Source: Pararhodobacter marinus
GTDB lineage: Bacteria; Pseudomonadota; Alphaproteobacteria; Rhodobacterales; Rhodobacteraceae
Reading direction: 5' to 3'
NCBI RefSeq assembly: GCF_003122215.1
Contig: NZ_QEYD01000003.1
Span: forward strand, 62,001 to 126,000
DNA: 64,000 nucleotides
Both the position numbers and the translations under genes were made by a program. Positions 27,557 to 37,708 of the stretch are shown piece by piece. The stretch's first letter is position 1. Each line of letters starts with the position of its first letter. The notes beneath the pieces were generated by a model, which did not search any database, was not told the DNA's origin, and saw only the letters and a list, made by a program, of their open reading frames with translations.

Positions 27557-27889
27557 GCTGCGGCGCAGGCCGGACAGATCCGCCTGCGACGGCGAGGGTC
27601 GCAGCGAGGAAGACCGGCGAGAGGAGGCGGGTGCGTACATGAGTAACACACTCGCCCCAGATCAAGGCATCAATACGGCGAAACACGCCCGTTTCCGTGC
27701 CGAAAGCCTTGTTTTGCTGGGCTTGAGGCACTGGACAAGTCCCCGGGCGCGCCCTGCCCGCCGCGCCCGCCGACATGGATCGACCCCACGCTCGCGACGT
27801 GACGCTAAGCCCGGAAAGCCCGGCAACCGGCGCGTGTACCATCCGCCCAGGTGATTCGTTCTCGACGGAGGCGACCATCCTCGCGCCCC
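27557..27889. other. 333-base stretch between mccB and the SNase-like gene
   Basis: No gene, hairpin or repeat I can support lies here. Bases 27557-27649 may belong to a longer form of the SNase-like gene. The rest is GC-rich with a short AT-richer patch near 27660-27720 that could hold a promoter for the SNase-like gene and mccA. Confidence 0.4.
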
Positions 27890-29494
27890 TCACATCCGGA
27901 ACACGCCGAACCGCGTGTCCTCGATGGGGGCGTTCAGTGCGGCCGACAACGACAGCGCCAGAACCTGCCGGGTCTTGCGCGGATCGACGATCCCGTCGTC
28001 CCACAACCGGGCCGAGGCATAGAGCGGATGCGACTGGCGTTCGAACATCTCGATCGTGGGGCGCTTGAACTCGGCCTCGTCCTCGGCCGACCAGGTGCCG
28101 CCCGCGCGCTCGATCCCGTCGCGCTTGACGGTCGCCAGAACGCCCGCCGCCTGCGCCCCCCCCATGACCGAGATCCGGCTGTTGGGCCAGGTCCACAGGA
28201 AGCGCGGCTGATAGGCCCGGCCCGCCATGCCGTAATTCCCCGCCCCGAACGAGCCGCCCACCAGCATCGTGATCTTCGGCACCGAGGTCGTCGCCACCGC
28301 CGTCACCATCTTGGCGCCGTGGCGCGCGATGCCTTCGTTTTCGTATTTCCGCCCGACCATGAAACCGGTGATATTCTGCAGGAAAACCAAGGGGATCTTG
28401 CGCTGCGAGCAGAGTTCGACGAAATGCGCGCCCTTGATCGCGGCTTCCGAGAACAGCACGCCGTTATTGGCGACGATGCCGACCGGATAGCCCATCACAT
28501 GCGCGAACCCCGTGACCAGCGTTTCGCCGAAGCGCGGCTTGAACTCGTCGAAATAGGACCCGTCCACCACCCGCGCGATCACCTCGCGGATGTCATAGGG
28601 CGTGCGCAGGTCGGCGGGCACGGCGCCGAGGATCTCATCGGGGTCATAGGCCGGATCTTCGGGCGTCTGCATCAGCACGCTGTCGGGCTTGCGGCGGTTG
28701 AGCTGCGCCACCGCGCGCCGAGCCAGCGCCAGCGCATGGGCGTCGTCCTCAGCCAGATAATCCGCGACGCCCGACAGCCGCGTATGCACCTCGCCCCCGC
28801 CCAGATCCTCGGCACTGACCACCTCGCCGGTTGCGGCCTTGACCAGCGGCGGCCCGGCCAGAAAGATCGTGCCCTGATCGCGCACGATGATCGTCACGTC
28901 CGACATCGCGGGCACATAGGCGCCCCCGGCGGTACACGACCCCATCACCACGGCGATCTGCGGGATGCCGCGCGCCGACATGTTGGCCTGATTGTAGAAG
29001 ATGCGCCCGAAATGATCGCGGTCGGGGAAAACTTCGTCCTGGTTGGGCAGGTTGGCGCCGCCCGAATCGACCAGATAGATACAGGGCAGGTTGTTTTCCG
29101 CCGCGATCTCCTGCGCGCGCAGGTGTTTTTTCACTGTCATCGGGTAATAGGTGCCGCCCTTCACGGTGGCGTCGTTGCACACGACCATGACCTCCTGCCC
29201 GTGGACCCGACCGATCCCCGCGATCGCCCCCGCACCGGGGGCCGCGCCGTCATACATCCCGTGCGCCGCAACCGCGCCCACTTCCAGAAAGGGCGAACCG
29301 GGATCGAGCAGGTTCGCCACGCGCTCGCGCGGGGGCATCTTGCCGCGCGCCACATGCCGCGCCCGCGCCTTCTCGCCGCCCCCCTCGGCCGCCAGAGCGG
29401 CTGCCCGCGCCACCTGTTCCAGCGCGTCGAGATGCGCGGCACGGTTGGTTCTGAACGCGTCCGAGCCGGTGAGGATTTGGGATCTCAGTTTCAT
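27890..29494 (-). CDS. mccB: Methylcrotonoyl-CoA carboxylase beta subunit (carboxyltransferase)
   Basis: The beta subunit transfers the carboxyl group from biotin to 3-methylcrotonyl-CoA. The 534-residue protein carries both carboxyltransferase half-domains: the acyl-CoA side with [18 protein letters not shown] (about 142-159) and [15 protein letters not shown] (about 183-197), and the carboxybiotin side with [16 protein letters not shown] and [16 protein letters not shown]. These motifs are MCC-like rather than propionyl-CoA-carboxylase-like. Its start overlaps the stop of the acyl-CoA synthetase gene by ATGA (29491-29494), so the two are co-translated. Confidence 0.94.
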   Translation of the reverse strand: MKLRSQILTGSDAFRTNRAAHLDALEQVARAAALAAEGGGEKARARHVARGKMPPRERVANLLDPGSPFLEVGAVAAHGMYDGAAPGAGAIAGIGRVHGQEVMVVCNDATVKGGTYYPMTVKKHLRAQEIAAENNLPCIYLVDSGGANLPNQDEVFPDRDHFGRIFYNQANMSARGIPQIAVVMGSCTAGGAYVPAMSDVTIIVRDQGTIFLAGPPLVKAATGEVVSAEDLGGGEVHTRLSGVADYLAEDDAHALALARRAVAQLNRRKPDSVLMQTPEDPAYDPDEILGAVPADLRTPYDIREVIARVVDGSYFDEFKPRFGETLVTGFAHVMGYPVGIVANNGVLFSEAAIKGAHFVELCSQRKIPLVFLQNITGFMVGRKYENEGIARHGAKMVTAVATTSVPKITMLVGGSFGAGNYGMAGRAYQPRFLWTWPNSRISVMGGAQAAGVLATVKRDGIERAGGTWSAEDEAEFKRPTIEMFERQSHPLYASARLWDDGIVDPRKTRQVLALSLSAALNAPIEDTRFGVFRM

Positions 29495-31053
29495 GCGTCG
29501 CCCTCCAGCGCCCGTCGTTTCAGTTCCTTGCGGATGATCTTACCCGTGACGGTCATCGGCAGCGCCGTCTCGAAGCGCACCTCGCGCGGGACCAGATGCG
29601 CCGACAGATGCGCGCGGACATGATCGCGCAACGCTTCTCCGTCGGCCTCGGCCCCGTCCCTGAGCACCACATGCGCCCGCACCCGCTCGGTCCGCTCGGC
29701 ATCAGGAACCCCGATCACCGCCGCCGCGGCGACGGCGGTATGGCGCAGCAGGCAATCCTCGATCTCGGCAGGGCCGATCCGGTAGCCGGCTGAGGTGATG
29801 ACGTCATCCTCGCGCCCGACGAAGCGCAGATAGCCTGCCTCCCAGGCCCCCCGGTCGCCGGTCAGCATCCAGTCGCCGCGGAACTTCTCGGCCGTGGCCT
29901 CGGCGCGGTTCCAGTAGCCCAGAAACATCGAGGCCGCGCCCCGCCGGATCGCGATATCCCCCTCGCCCCGGTCGATGGGCCCGTCGGGGCCCAACACCGC
30001 CAGCTCGACCCCCGGCACCGGTTTGCCGATGCAGCCCGGCCGCGGCGCGAACAGGGAGGCCGCCGAGGACGCCACCATGTTGCATTCGGTCTGGCCGTAG
30101 AATTCGTTGATGGTCAGCCCGAAGGCTTTCTTGCCCCAGTCGAGCATCTCGGCCCCCAGGGGCTCGCCCCCCGATGCGACCGAGCGCAGGCCGGGCAGCG
30201 CCATGCCCGACGCCTTGAGCATGCGCAAAGCGGTCGGCGGGAAGAACACGTTGCGCACCGTGCCCGCGCGGATCACGTCGCGCGCGGCTTCGGGCGTGAA
30301 CCGGGGCAATCGTGCCGCGACCACCGGCACCCCCAGCGCCAGCCCCGGCATCAGCACGTCGAACAGGCCGCCGATCCACGCCCAGTCGGCGGGCGTCCAC
30401 AGCACGTCACCGGGCTGACCCAGCCGGTCATGGCTGATCTCGACGCCGGGCAGATGGCCGGTCAGCACGCGGTGGCCATGCAGCGCCCCCTTGGGCGCGC
30501 CCGTTGTGCCCGAGGTATAGATCAACACCGCCGGATCCTCGGGGCCGGTCTGCGCTACGGGATGGCGCCCGGCCACACTGACCGGCATGTCCGACAGGTG
30601 CAGGACCGGCACGCCCAGCCCGTTCAGCAAGGGCCCACCTTCGTCATCGGTGACGACCAAAGCCGCGCCCGCATCCTCAATCCGCACGGCCAGCGCATCG
30701 TGGCGAAACAGCGTGAACAACGGCACCGAGATCGCGCCGATCCGCCAGCAGGCGATATGGACCGCCGCGGTCCAGGGCGACTGGCTGAGCAGCACACCCA
30801 CCCGGTCACCCTGCCCCACGCCATGCGCATGAAGCGCGGCCTCGGCGCGCAGCGACAGCGTCTGCAAGTCGCCGTAGCTGACATCGCGCCGCGCGCCGTG
30901 GGTCAGGTCGATGATCGCCAGCCGCTCGGGGTCGCGCTCGACCCAGTCGTCGCAGACCTGCGCGGCCATGTTCAGGCGCGCAGGCAGCCGCCAGCGGAAA
31001 TCGCGGCGCAGGGCGTCGTAGCCTCCGTTGGCGGCCAGCACGGGGCGGGTCAT
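29491..31053 (-). CDS. Acyl-CoA synthetase (AMP-forming) in the leucine-degradation run
   Basis: A 520-residue adenylate-forming ligase that should activate a carboxylic acid to its CoA thioester. The motifs are [17 protein letters not shown] (about 162-178), [10 protein letters not shown] (about 308-317), the TGDRG hinge region and a C-terminal [15 protein letters not shown] carrying the catalytic Lys. Overall it resembles medium-chain or short branched-chain acyl-CoA synthetases. In this context isovalerate, methylcrotonate or another branched acid is the likely substrate, but specificity cannot be read. ATG 31053 gives [15 protein letters not shown]; its start overlaps the LprI-like gene by four bases. 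Confidence 0.88.
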   Translation of the reverse strand: MTRPVLAANGGYDALRRDFRWRLPARLNMAAQVCDDWVERDPERLAIIDLTHGARRDVSYGDLQTLSLRAEAALHAHGVGQGDRVGVLLSQSPWTAAVHIACWRIGAISVPLFTLFRHDALAVRIEDAGAALVVTDDEGGPLLNGLGVPVLHLSDMPVSVAGRHPVAQTGPEDPAVLIYTSGTTGAPKGALHGHRVLTGHLPGVEISHDRLGQPGDVLWTPADWAWIGGLFDVLMPGLALGVPVVAARLPRFTPEAARDVIRAGTVRNVFFPPTALRMLKASGMALPGLRSVASGGEPLGAEMLDWGKKAFGLTINEFYGQTECNMVASSAASLFAPRPGCIGKPVPGVELAVLGPDGPIDRGEGDIAIRRGAASMFLGYWNRAEATAEKFRGDWMLTGDRGAWEAGYLRFVGREDDVITSAGYRIGPAEIEDCLLRHTAVAAAAVIGVPDAERTERVRAHVVLRDGAEADGEALRDHVRAHLSAHLVPREVRFETALPMTVTGKIIRKELKRRALEGDA

Positions 31054-31577
31054 CGGTCGCCGAAGCCCCCGGCATAGGCGCGCAGATCCAGCGTGCGCTC
31101 GGCGGTCATGTCCAGAAGACAGGACGCCCCCGCCGTCATCCGCATCGAACCCGAGCCCCAGCGCGCATATTCCATCGCGCAATTGGCGTCGCGGAACGCG
31201 ATCCACGCGCGCTGCGCCTCCAGAAGCGTCTGCGCGGCGTTCTGGAATTCGGGCCGGCCTTCGGCGGCATCGCCCTGACGGGCGCTTTCGCGCGCGCGTT
31301 GGTACTCGGCATTCAGCAGCGCGTCCCAGGCGTCGGCTTCGGCCTGAGCGCATTGCATCATCCCCACCGTGGTCTGCCCGTCGGGCGCGCCCTCGATGCA
31401 GGCTTGCGTGCCGATGCCGATACAGGCGCGCGCATCCTCGCGCGATGCTGCACTGACGACGCAATCCGGGACACGGCCCATGAAACCGTCATAGGGCGCC
31501 TCGGCCAGCGCGGGACCACCCAGGACGAGGGCAACAAGCGCCCCCAGGATCGGGCAGAGGGGGATTGATCGGGTCAT
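31050..31577 (-). CDS. LprI-like (DUF1311) periplasmic protein
   Basis: A 175-residue exported protein: signal peptide at about residues 1-27 ending ALAEA, then a DUF1311/LprI domain with four or more cysteines (CVVSAASREDARACIG, CIEG, MMQCAQ, CAMEYARW, SCLLDM). The typical LprI signature LLEAQRAWIAFRDANC is at about 113-128. Family members include lysozyme inhibitors, but most are uncharacterised. I chose ATG 31577, eight bases from AAGGAG; ATG 31583 is too close to it. It overlaps the acyl-CoA synthetase gene, an odd place for a periplasmic protein. Confidence 0.82.
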   Translation of the reverse strand: MTRSIPLCPILGALVALVLGGPALAEAPYDGFMGRVPDCVVSAASREDARACIGIGTQACIEGAPDGQTTVGMMQCAQAEADAWDALLNAEYQRARESARQGDAAEGRPEFQNAAQTLLEAQRAWIAFRDANCAMEYARWGSGSMRMTAGASCLLDMTAERTLDLRAYAGGFGDR

Positions 31578-31612
31578 CGGCATCGCTCCTTCATGTCGGG
31601 CAAGCGGGCGGC

Positions 31613-32773
31613 TTAGATCGCCGCCATCAACTCGCGCCCGACCAGCATACGCCGGATTTCGCTGGTGCCGGCGCCGATCTCCATCAACTTTGCGTCGCGG
31701 AACAGCCGCGAGACCGCCGAGTCGTTCATGAAGCCCGCCCCGCCCATGGCCTGAACCGCCTGATGCGCCTGAACCATCGCCTGTTCACTGGCGTAGAGGC
31801 AGCAGGCGGCGGCATCGGCGCGCGTCACCTCGCCCCTGTCACAGGCCTTGGCGACCTCGTAGACATAGGCGCGGGCCGAGTTCATAGCCGTGTACATGTC
31901 GGCGATCTTGGCCTGCATGAGCTGGAAATTCCCGATGGGCTGGCCGAATTGCTTGCGCTCTTTCATGTAGGGCATCACCTCGTCGAGGCAGGCGGCGATG
32001 ATCCCCGGCCCGATGGCCGCCAGCACCACGCGCTCGTAATCGAGGCCCGACATCAGGACGCGCACGCCCTTGCCCTCTTCACCGAGGATGTTCTCGTAGG
32101 GGACTTCGACATTCTCGAAGACCAGCTCGGCGGTGTTGGATCCGCGCATCCCCATCTTGTCGAAATGCACCGAGGTCGAGAAACCCGCCATGCTCTTTTC
32201 GATCAGGAACGCCGTGATGCCTTTCGAGCCCGCCTGCGGGTCGGTCTTGGCATAGACCACCAGCGTATCGGCATCGGGGCCGTTGGTGATCCAATACTTG
32301 GTGCCGTTGAGGATGAAGCGGTCATTCTTCTTCTCGGCCCTGAGCGTCATCGACACCACGTCCGACCCCGCGCCCGCTTCGGACATCGCCAGCGCACCGA
32401 TGGCCTGACCGCTGACCAGACCGGGCAGGTATTTCGCCTTCTGCTCGGGGTTGCCGTTCAGCTTGATCTGGTTGACGCACAGGTTCGAATGCGCGCCATA
32501 GGACAGGCTGACCGAGGCCGAGGCGCGCGCGATCTCCTCCACCGCGACGGCATGGGCCAGATAGCCCATCCCCGCCCCGCCGTATTCTTCGGGTACGGTG
32601 ATCCCCAGCAAGCCCAGCTCGCCCATTTCGGGCCACAGTTCGTTGGGGAACGCGTTGGTGCGGTCAATCTCGGCCGCCATCGGCTTCACGCGGTCCTGCG
32701 CCCAGCGATGGACCGTGTCGCGCAGTGCGTTCACGTCCTCGCCCAGATCGAACGTCATGGATGCGGCAAACAT
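31613..32773 (-). CDS. ivd: Isovaleryl-CoA dehydrogenase
   Basis: It oxidises isovaleryl-CoA to 3-methylcrotonyl-CoA, the step before MCC, with electrons going to ETF. The 386-residue protein has the acyl-CoA dehydrogenase order: [16 protein letters not shown] (about 55-70), [13 protein letters not shown] near 130, [16 protein letters not shown], and [11 protein letters not shown] (about 240-250), where the Glu matches the unusual catalytic base of isovaleryl-CoA dehydrogenases. It ends with [25 protein letters not shown] lies before ATG 32773. It heads the leucine-degradation run and its promoter carries a perfect palindrome. Confidence 0.94.
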   Translation of the reverse strand: MFAASMTFDLGEDVNALRDTVHRWAQDRVKPMAAEIDRTNAFPNELWPEMGELGLLGITVPEEYGGAGMGYLAHAVAVEEIARASASVSLSYGAHSNLCVNQIKLNGNPEQKAKYLPGLVSGQAIGALAMSEAGAGSDVVSMTLRAEKKNDRFILNGTKYWITNGPDADTLVVYAKTDPQAGSKGITAFLIEKSMAGFSTSVHFDKMGMRGSNTAELVFENVEVPYENILGEEGKGVRVLMSGLDYERVVLAAIGPGIIAACLDEVMPYMKERKQFGQPIGNFQLMQAKIADMYTAMNSARAYVYEVAKACDRGEVTRADAAACCLYASEQAMVQAHQAVQAMGGAGFMNDSAVSRLFRDAKLMEIGAGTSEIRRMLVGRELMAAI

Positions 32774-32789
32774 GCCCTCTTCCTCCCGA

Positions 32790-32807
32790 ATTGAACACTC
32801 GTTCAAT
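32790..32807 (-). promoter_or_regulatory. Palindromic operator at the ivd promoter
   Basis: ATTGAAC-ACTC-GTTCAAT is a perfect 7-bp inverted repeat ending 17 bases before the ivd start codon. On the minus strand TTGACC, 17 bases, TTTATT would put the -10 box at its edge. The form suits a TetR-family regulator of acyl-CoA metabolism; no regulator gene is beside it. Confidence 0.6.
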
Positions 32808-32874
32808 AAACCCGGACAGAGGGATTCGGTCAAATGAAAAACCGTGTCTGCGCGTCGTGACGCTGCGGCTGACG

Positions 32875-33225
32875 CTATTCCTGCTGCCACGGACGGTGCT
32901 GCGCCCGCCCCCGGCCCTTGCGACCCTCGACCGGGTTGTCGTCAAGCCAGGCGCGTTCGGCCTGCCGCTCGGCCCGGCGCTGCGCCGCGTTCTCGGTGCC
33001 CCAGTGGCGCGGCCGGGTGTGCAGGCCGTCGGGTTGGCTGGCCGCATCCTCCGGCGCCTCGGCCAGCGCCTGCCGGCCGGCGCGACGGACCTGCCGGTTC
33101 GCCACGGCCTTGATGCGCGGCGCATGTCGGCGCGCGGCCTTGTCCGACGAATTCGCGGCGATCTTGCGCTGGCGTTTGCGGCCGCGGGCCTTCTCTGCGG
33201 CGGGATCTCGGGGTTCGTCTCTCAT
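32875..33225 (-). CDS. Arg/Ala-rich small basic hypothetical protein
   Basis: A 116-residue frame from ATG 33225 ([19 protein letters not shown]), very rich in Arg and Ala and highly charged, with no membrane segment. It may be helical and nucleic-acid binding, judged only by composition. It follows the LysE gene by 47 bases on the same strand and could be its operon partner. I do not recognise a family. In GC-rich DNA Arg/Ala-rich frames arise by chance, so it could also be spurious. Confidence 0.45.
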   Translation of the reverse strand: MRDEPRDPAAEKARGRKRQRKIAANSSDKAARRHAPRIKAVANRQVRRAGRQALAEAPEDAASQPDGLHTRPRHWGTENAAQRRAERQAERAWLDDNPVEGRKGRGRAQHRPWQQE

Positions 33226-33272
33226 GCGGCCATGGCGCCACGGGCGGCGCCCTGCCTCAAGCCAAAACCGCG

Positions 33273-33875
33273 TTACCGGAAGACCAGAAGCGCGGTGAAG
33301 CCCAGAAGAACGGCCATGATCCGCAGGAAGACCTTCCACGCGCGCGGCGCGGCCAGAAGCGCGGTCAGCAGGGTGCCGGCGGCGGTCCAGAACAGGCAGA
33401 CGATCAGGTTGAGCGAGGAAAACGCCGTAGCCAGCCGCGCCGCTTCGAACCATGCAGCCTGCCCCGCGCCATAGCCCGCCGAAGCGGCAAAGGCCACGGC
33501 CCAGACCTTGGGATTGATCCACTGGAACAGCACCGCCCCCCTGAAGCTGAGCGGCTTCGCGTCGGGGCCGTCCGCCGCGCGGGGCCGGCCCGAGGCTTTC
33601 CACAAGCCCCAGGCCATCCACAGGATGAAGCCCCCGGCACCCAGACGCAGGATCAGGTTCAGAAGCGACGAGGCCTGCACCGCCGCGCCAACCCCCATAG
33701 CGGTGACACCGGCGGTGATGCCCACCCCCACCACGACGCCGAACAGATGCGGCAAGGTGCGCCAGAAGCCGAAGCGCGCGCCCGAGGCGGTGAGCATGAT
33801 CACGTTGGGCCCGGGCGTGAACAGGCCCAGGAAGACGAAGCCGTAAAGCAGCGGATCGAAATACAGATGCAGCAT
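33273..33875 (-). CDS. LysE/RhtB family amino-acid exporter
   Basis: A 200-residue, six-helix inner-membrane protein of the LysE/RhtB superfamily, which exports amino acids. The signature FTPGPNVIMLTASGARFGF (about 19-37) follows helix 1, LRLGAGGFILWMAWGLW (about 76-92) is the helix 3 region, and FQWINPKVWAVAFAASAGYGAG (about 116-137) is the conserved NPK motif. The start MLHLYFDPLLYGFV is typical. The substrate is not predictable. It is downstream of the TRAP operon but separated by a hairpin. Confidence 0.88.
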   Translation of the reverse strand: MLHLYFDPLLYGFVFLGLFTPGPNVIMLTASGARFGFWRTLPHLFGVVVGVGITAGVTAMGVGAAVQASSLLNLILRLGAGGFILWMAWGLWKASGRPRAADGPDAKPLSFRGAVLFQWINPKVWAVAFAASAGYGAGQAAWFEAARLATAFSSLNLIVCLFWTAAGTLLTALLAAPRAWKVFLRIMAVLLGFTALLVFR

Positions 33876-33896
33876 GGCGCAGTCCCCGAACGAGAA

Positions 33897-33921
33897 CGGG
33901 CGGCGGTAGTCCCGCCGCCCG
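33897..33921 (-). terminator. Hairpin after the TRAP transporter operon
   Basis: CGGGCGGCG (33897-33905) pairs with CGCCGCCCG (33913-33921) over a 7-base loop; on the minus strand it is followed by TTCTCGTT. It separates dctM from the LysE gene. Confidence 0.5.
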
Positions 33922-33945
33922 CCCGGTTGACCCGGTCCGCCGGTT

Positions 33946-35331
<1,386 letters not shown>

Positions 35332-35345
35332 GCTCAGTTTTCCGA

Positions 35346-36353
35346 TCAGGCCTCGGCCGTCTGGCCGTTGGTTTCAGTGTCGCCCGCATATTGCCCGGCC
35401 TGTGGTCGCAGCCTCAGCGGCCCGAACAGGTAGACCACGCATTTGAACGCCGCCGACAGCGCGGCCAGCGCCACGAAGACGAAGCCCGCGGGCAGCATGC
35501 CCTTGACGATGAAGCGATGTGGCAGGCCGGTCAGCGCGTCAGATCCTTCGCCGATATTGTAGGCCCGCATCGCGTTCTCGACGCCGTATTCCATGACCAC
35601 GTAGCAATAGGGCACCATGAACAGGATCGCGCCCAGAAGCTCGATCCACGCCCGCGTGCGCGGTTTCAGCGCATCGCGCACCAGCTCGATGCGGACATGC
35701 GCGTCGCGCACATATCCGAAACCCAGCGCGAACAGGAACAGCGCCGCGTGCAGGTGCCATTCCATCTCTTGCAGCCGGGTCGAGGTGAACATCCGGTACC
35801 AGTCGGTCTGCGTGAAATCCGGGCTCCAGCCCAGGTATTTCCGCTGCGCGACGTCATAGAGGATGATGATCATCATCGGGATGAACAGCAGCGCCGCGGT
35901 CTTGCCGACCATGGTGCAGGCCCGCGCCAGCTGCTCCGAGGCGTCGATCAGGTATTGTGCCCAGCCCTCGCGCGCGCCGCGCAGCGCCAGGAAGGCGATG
36001 ACGGCAAAGAAGATCGTCACGGCGATCAGGAGCGGCACGGCGTAATCGACCAGCGGCGCGAAGAAATCCAGCGTGCGCTGAGCCTCTTCCCAGCCATCGC
36101 GCTCGTTGCGGACGATGCGTTCCAGCGCGCGGATATCCGAGCGCTGCAGGGCCAGCGGCGTCGCCACCATGACCGAGGCCCAGCCCAGAAGCGTCGCGGC
36201 CGAGAACCAGCCCGGCTGCGCGCGCAACAGCCACGCGCCCAGATGCGACACAAGGATGACCCCCAGCGCGTAGAACACCCAAAGCGAGGTTGGATCGACC
36301 ACGACGATGACGGCCGAAGCCGCGATGGTGATGATCGACAAAAGCGTACCCAT
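35346..36353 (-). CDS. TRAP transporter small permease, enlarged (DctQ/TakQ type)
   Basis: The small membrane subunit bridges the binding protein and the large permease. Usual DctQ proteins have four helices and 160-200 residues; this one has 335 residues. The extra N-terminal part adds about four helices (roughly residues 1-60 and 90-125). The DctQ-like core with YDVAQRKYLGWSPDFTQ, WHLHAALFLFALGFGYVRDAHVRIE and RAWIELLGAILFMVPYCY occupies about 145-310. It is separated from the binding-protein gene by a 92-base gap containing a strong hairpin. Confidence 0.88.
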   Translation of the reverse strand: MGTLLSIITIAASAVIVVVDPTSLWVFYALGVILVSHLGAWLLRAQPGWFSAATLLGWASVMVATPLALQRSDIRALERIVRNERDGWEEAQRTLDFFAPLVDYAVPLLIAVTIFFAVIAFLALRGAREGWAQYLIDASEQLARACTMVGKTAALLFIPMMIIILYDVAQRKYLGWSPDFTQTDWYRMFTSTRLQEMEWHLHAALFLFALGFGYVRDAHVRIELVRDALKPRTRAWIELLGAILFMVPYCYVVMEYGVENAMRAYNIGEGSDALTGLPHRFIVKGMLPAGFVFVALAALSAAFKCVVYLFGPLRLRPQAGQYAGDTETNGQTAEA

Positions 36354-36396
36354 GACGGTGCGGCCTCTCGATATTTGGAAGGAAGGTGCCAGGAAA

Positions 36397-36422
36397 GGGG
36401 CATCCCGCGCGCGGGATGCCCC
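36397..36422 (-). terminator. Perfect 26-bp palindrome between the TRAP binding protein and permease genes
   Basis: GGGGCATCCCGCG followed at once by its reverse complement lies 25 bases past the binding-protein gene. In the mRNA it would form a long stem with few or no T after it. Such hairpins shield the upstream message and lower read-through, so that binding protein is made in excess over the permeases. Confidence 0.6.
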
Positions 36423-36445
36423 CCTGGTTTCAGGAGGTCACGCGA

Positions 36446-37477
36446 TCAGTCCAGATAGCCGATCTCGCGCCACCGGGCATAGTTCTGCCGGAAGGTGGTG
36501 TAGCTTTCATAGACGCGGGCGAAGTCCTCGTCCTCGGCCACCAGCTCGGCGGCAACCTCGTCCCAGGCGGCTTCCAGCGCGGCCAGATCCTCGTCCGACC
36601 ACTGGCGGATATTCACGCCATGCTCTTCTTCCAGCTCACGCAGCGCATCGAATTGCAGCGCCTCGCCCTCGGCCAGACCATAGGCGATATTGGCGTCACA
36701 GACGGTCTCGATGGCGAATTGCGTGTCCTCGTCCAGCTCTTCCCACAGATCGAGGTTGATCATCAGGTCGAAGAAGGTCGATTGCTGGTGCCAGCCGGGG
36801 AAGTAGTAATAGCTCGCAACCTGATAGAAGCCGAGATTGAGGTCGATGGCGGGCATCGAGAACTCGGTCGCGTCGATCGTGCCCAGCTCCAGCGCCGGGA
36901 AGATGTCGCCGCCGGCCAGAAGCTGGGTCGACACGCCCATCCGCTCCATGACCTTGGCGCCCAGACCGAAGAAGCGCATCGACAGGCCGCGCAGGTCCTC
37001 GACCGACGTGATCTCGTTGCGGAACCAGCCCGAGGCTTCGGGCGCGATCACCGCGCAGATGATCGACTTGATGTTGTGAGGCTCGTAAAGCTCGTCGAGG
37101 AATTCCTCGCCGCCGCCGAATTTCAGCCAGGCCAGGTATTCGCCCGCCTGCGGCCCGAACGGCACCGCGGCCAGAAGCTGCAGCGCGGGAACGCGGCCCG
37201 CCCAGTAACCCGGCGTGGACCATCCGGCCTCGACCGCGCCCGACCCCACGGCGTCGAACACTTCCAGCGCCGGAACGACACCGCCGGGGTTCTGGAACGT
37301 CACCTCGATCTCGCCGCCGGTGATGCGGGTGATCTGGTCGGCAATGCGTTGGCCCAGCGTGCCAAGCTGCGGCAGCGAGCCCGGATAGGTCGATTGCAGG
37401 TTCCAGCTTTGCTGCGCCTGCGCGCCGCCCGCGAACATGCCAGCGACCAGCGCCGTGGTGGTCAGAATTTTTTTCAT
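36446..37477 (-). CDS. TRAP transporter periplasmic binding protein, TakP (2-oxoacid) type
   Basis: The 343-residue periplasmic receptor has a signal peptide (about residues 1-21, ending AQA before QSWNLQ) and the DctP fold. WSTPGYWAGRVPALQLL, MRFFGLGAKVMERMG, TQLLAGGDIFPALELGTIDATEFSMP and FPGWHQQSTFFDLMIN are close to the Rhodobacter TakP group, which binds pyruvate and other 2-oxoacids with sodium. GGGAGAAAG lies before ATG 37477. The first gene of the TRAP operon, with a palindrome 156 bases upstream. Leucine-degradation genes nearby fit a branched 2-oxoacid as substrate, but this is inference. Confidence 0.9.
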   Translation of the reverse strand: MKKILTTTALVAGMFAGGAQAQQSWNLQSTYPGSLPQLGTLGQRIADQITRITGGEIEVTFQNPGGVVPALEVFDAVGSGAVEAGWSTPGYWAGRVPALQLLAAVPFGPQAGEYLAWLKFGGGEEFLDELYEPHNIKSIICAVIAPEASGWFRNEITSVEDLRGLSMRFFGLGAKVMERMGVSTQLLAGGDIFPALELGTIDATEFSMPAIDLNLGFYQVASYYYFPGWHQQSTFFDLMINLDLWEELDEDTQFAIETVCDANIAYGLAEGEALQFDALRELEEEHGVNIRQWSDEDLAALEAAWDEVAAELVAEDEDFARVYESYTTFRQNYARWREIGYLD

Positions 37478-37632
37478 GTCTTTCTCCCTGTTGGCGGAAA
37501 TCCCGTGGGAAACTCCCCTCTCCCCCGGCCGCCTGTTCTTCACTCGAACCATGACGAAGCCCCGGACCGCCCGGAAACCTGCACGCGCTGCGCCCGGCTT
37601 CCGGCCGAAGATTCTTCGCCACTGCCTCAAGA

Positions 37633-37649
37633 GGTAAAATAATCTTACC
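37633..37649 (-). promoter_or_regulatory. Operator-like palindrome upstream of the TRAP operon
   Basis: GGTAA (37633-37637) and TTACC (37645-37649) flank a 7-base AT-rich centre in the only AT-rich part of the 231-base region upstream. The layout is like sites for FadR-type GntR regulators, which often control TRAP operons. No regulator gene is adjacent. Confidence 0.4.
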
Positions 37650-37708
37650 AATCTGTCCAAGAAAAACTCCGGCTGACCGGATTTTTCAAAACCGTTTCAC
37701 GGGATTGG

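Noticed and set aside
29491-31464. Acyl-CoA synthetase extended upstream to 31464
   Set aside because: The extra 137 codons lie inside the LprI-like gene in another frame and look like Arg/Cys-rich shadow; ATG 31053 gives a normal family N-terminus.
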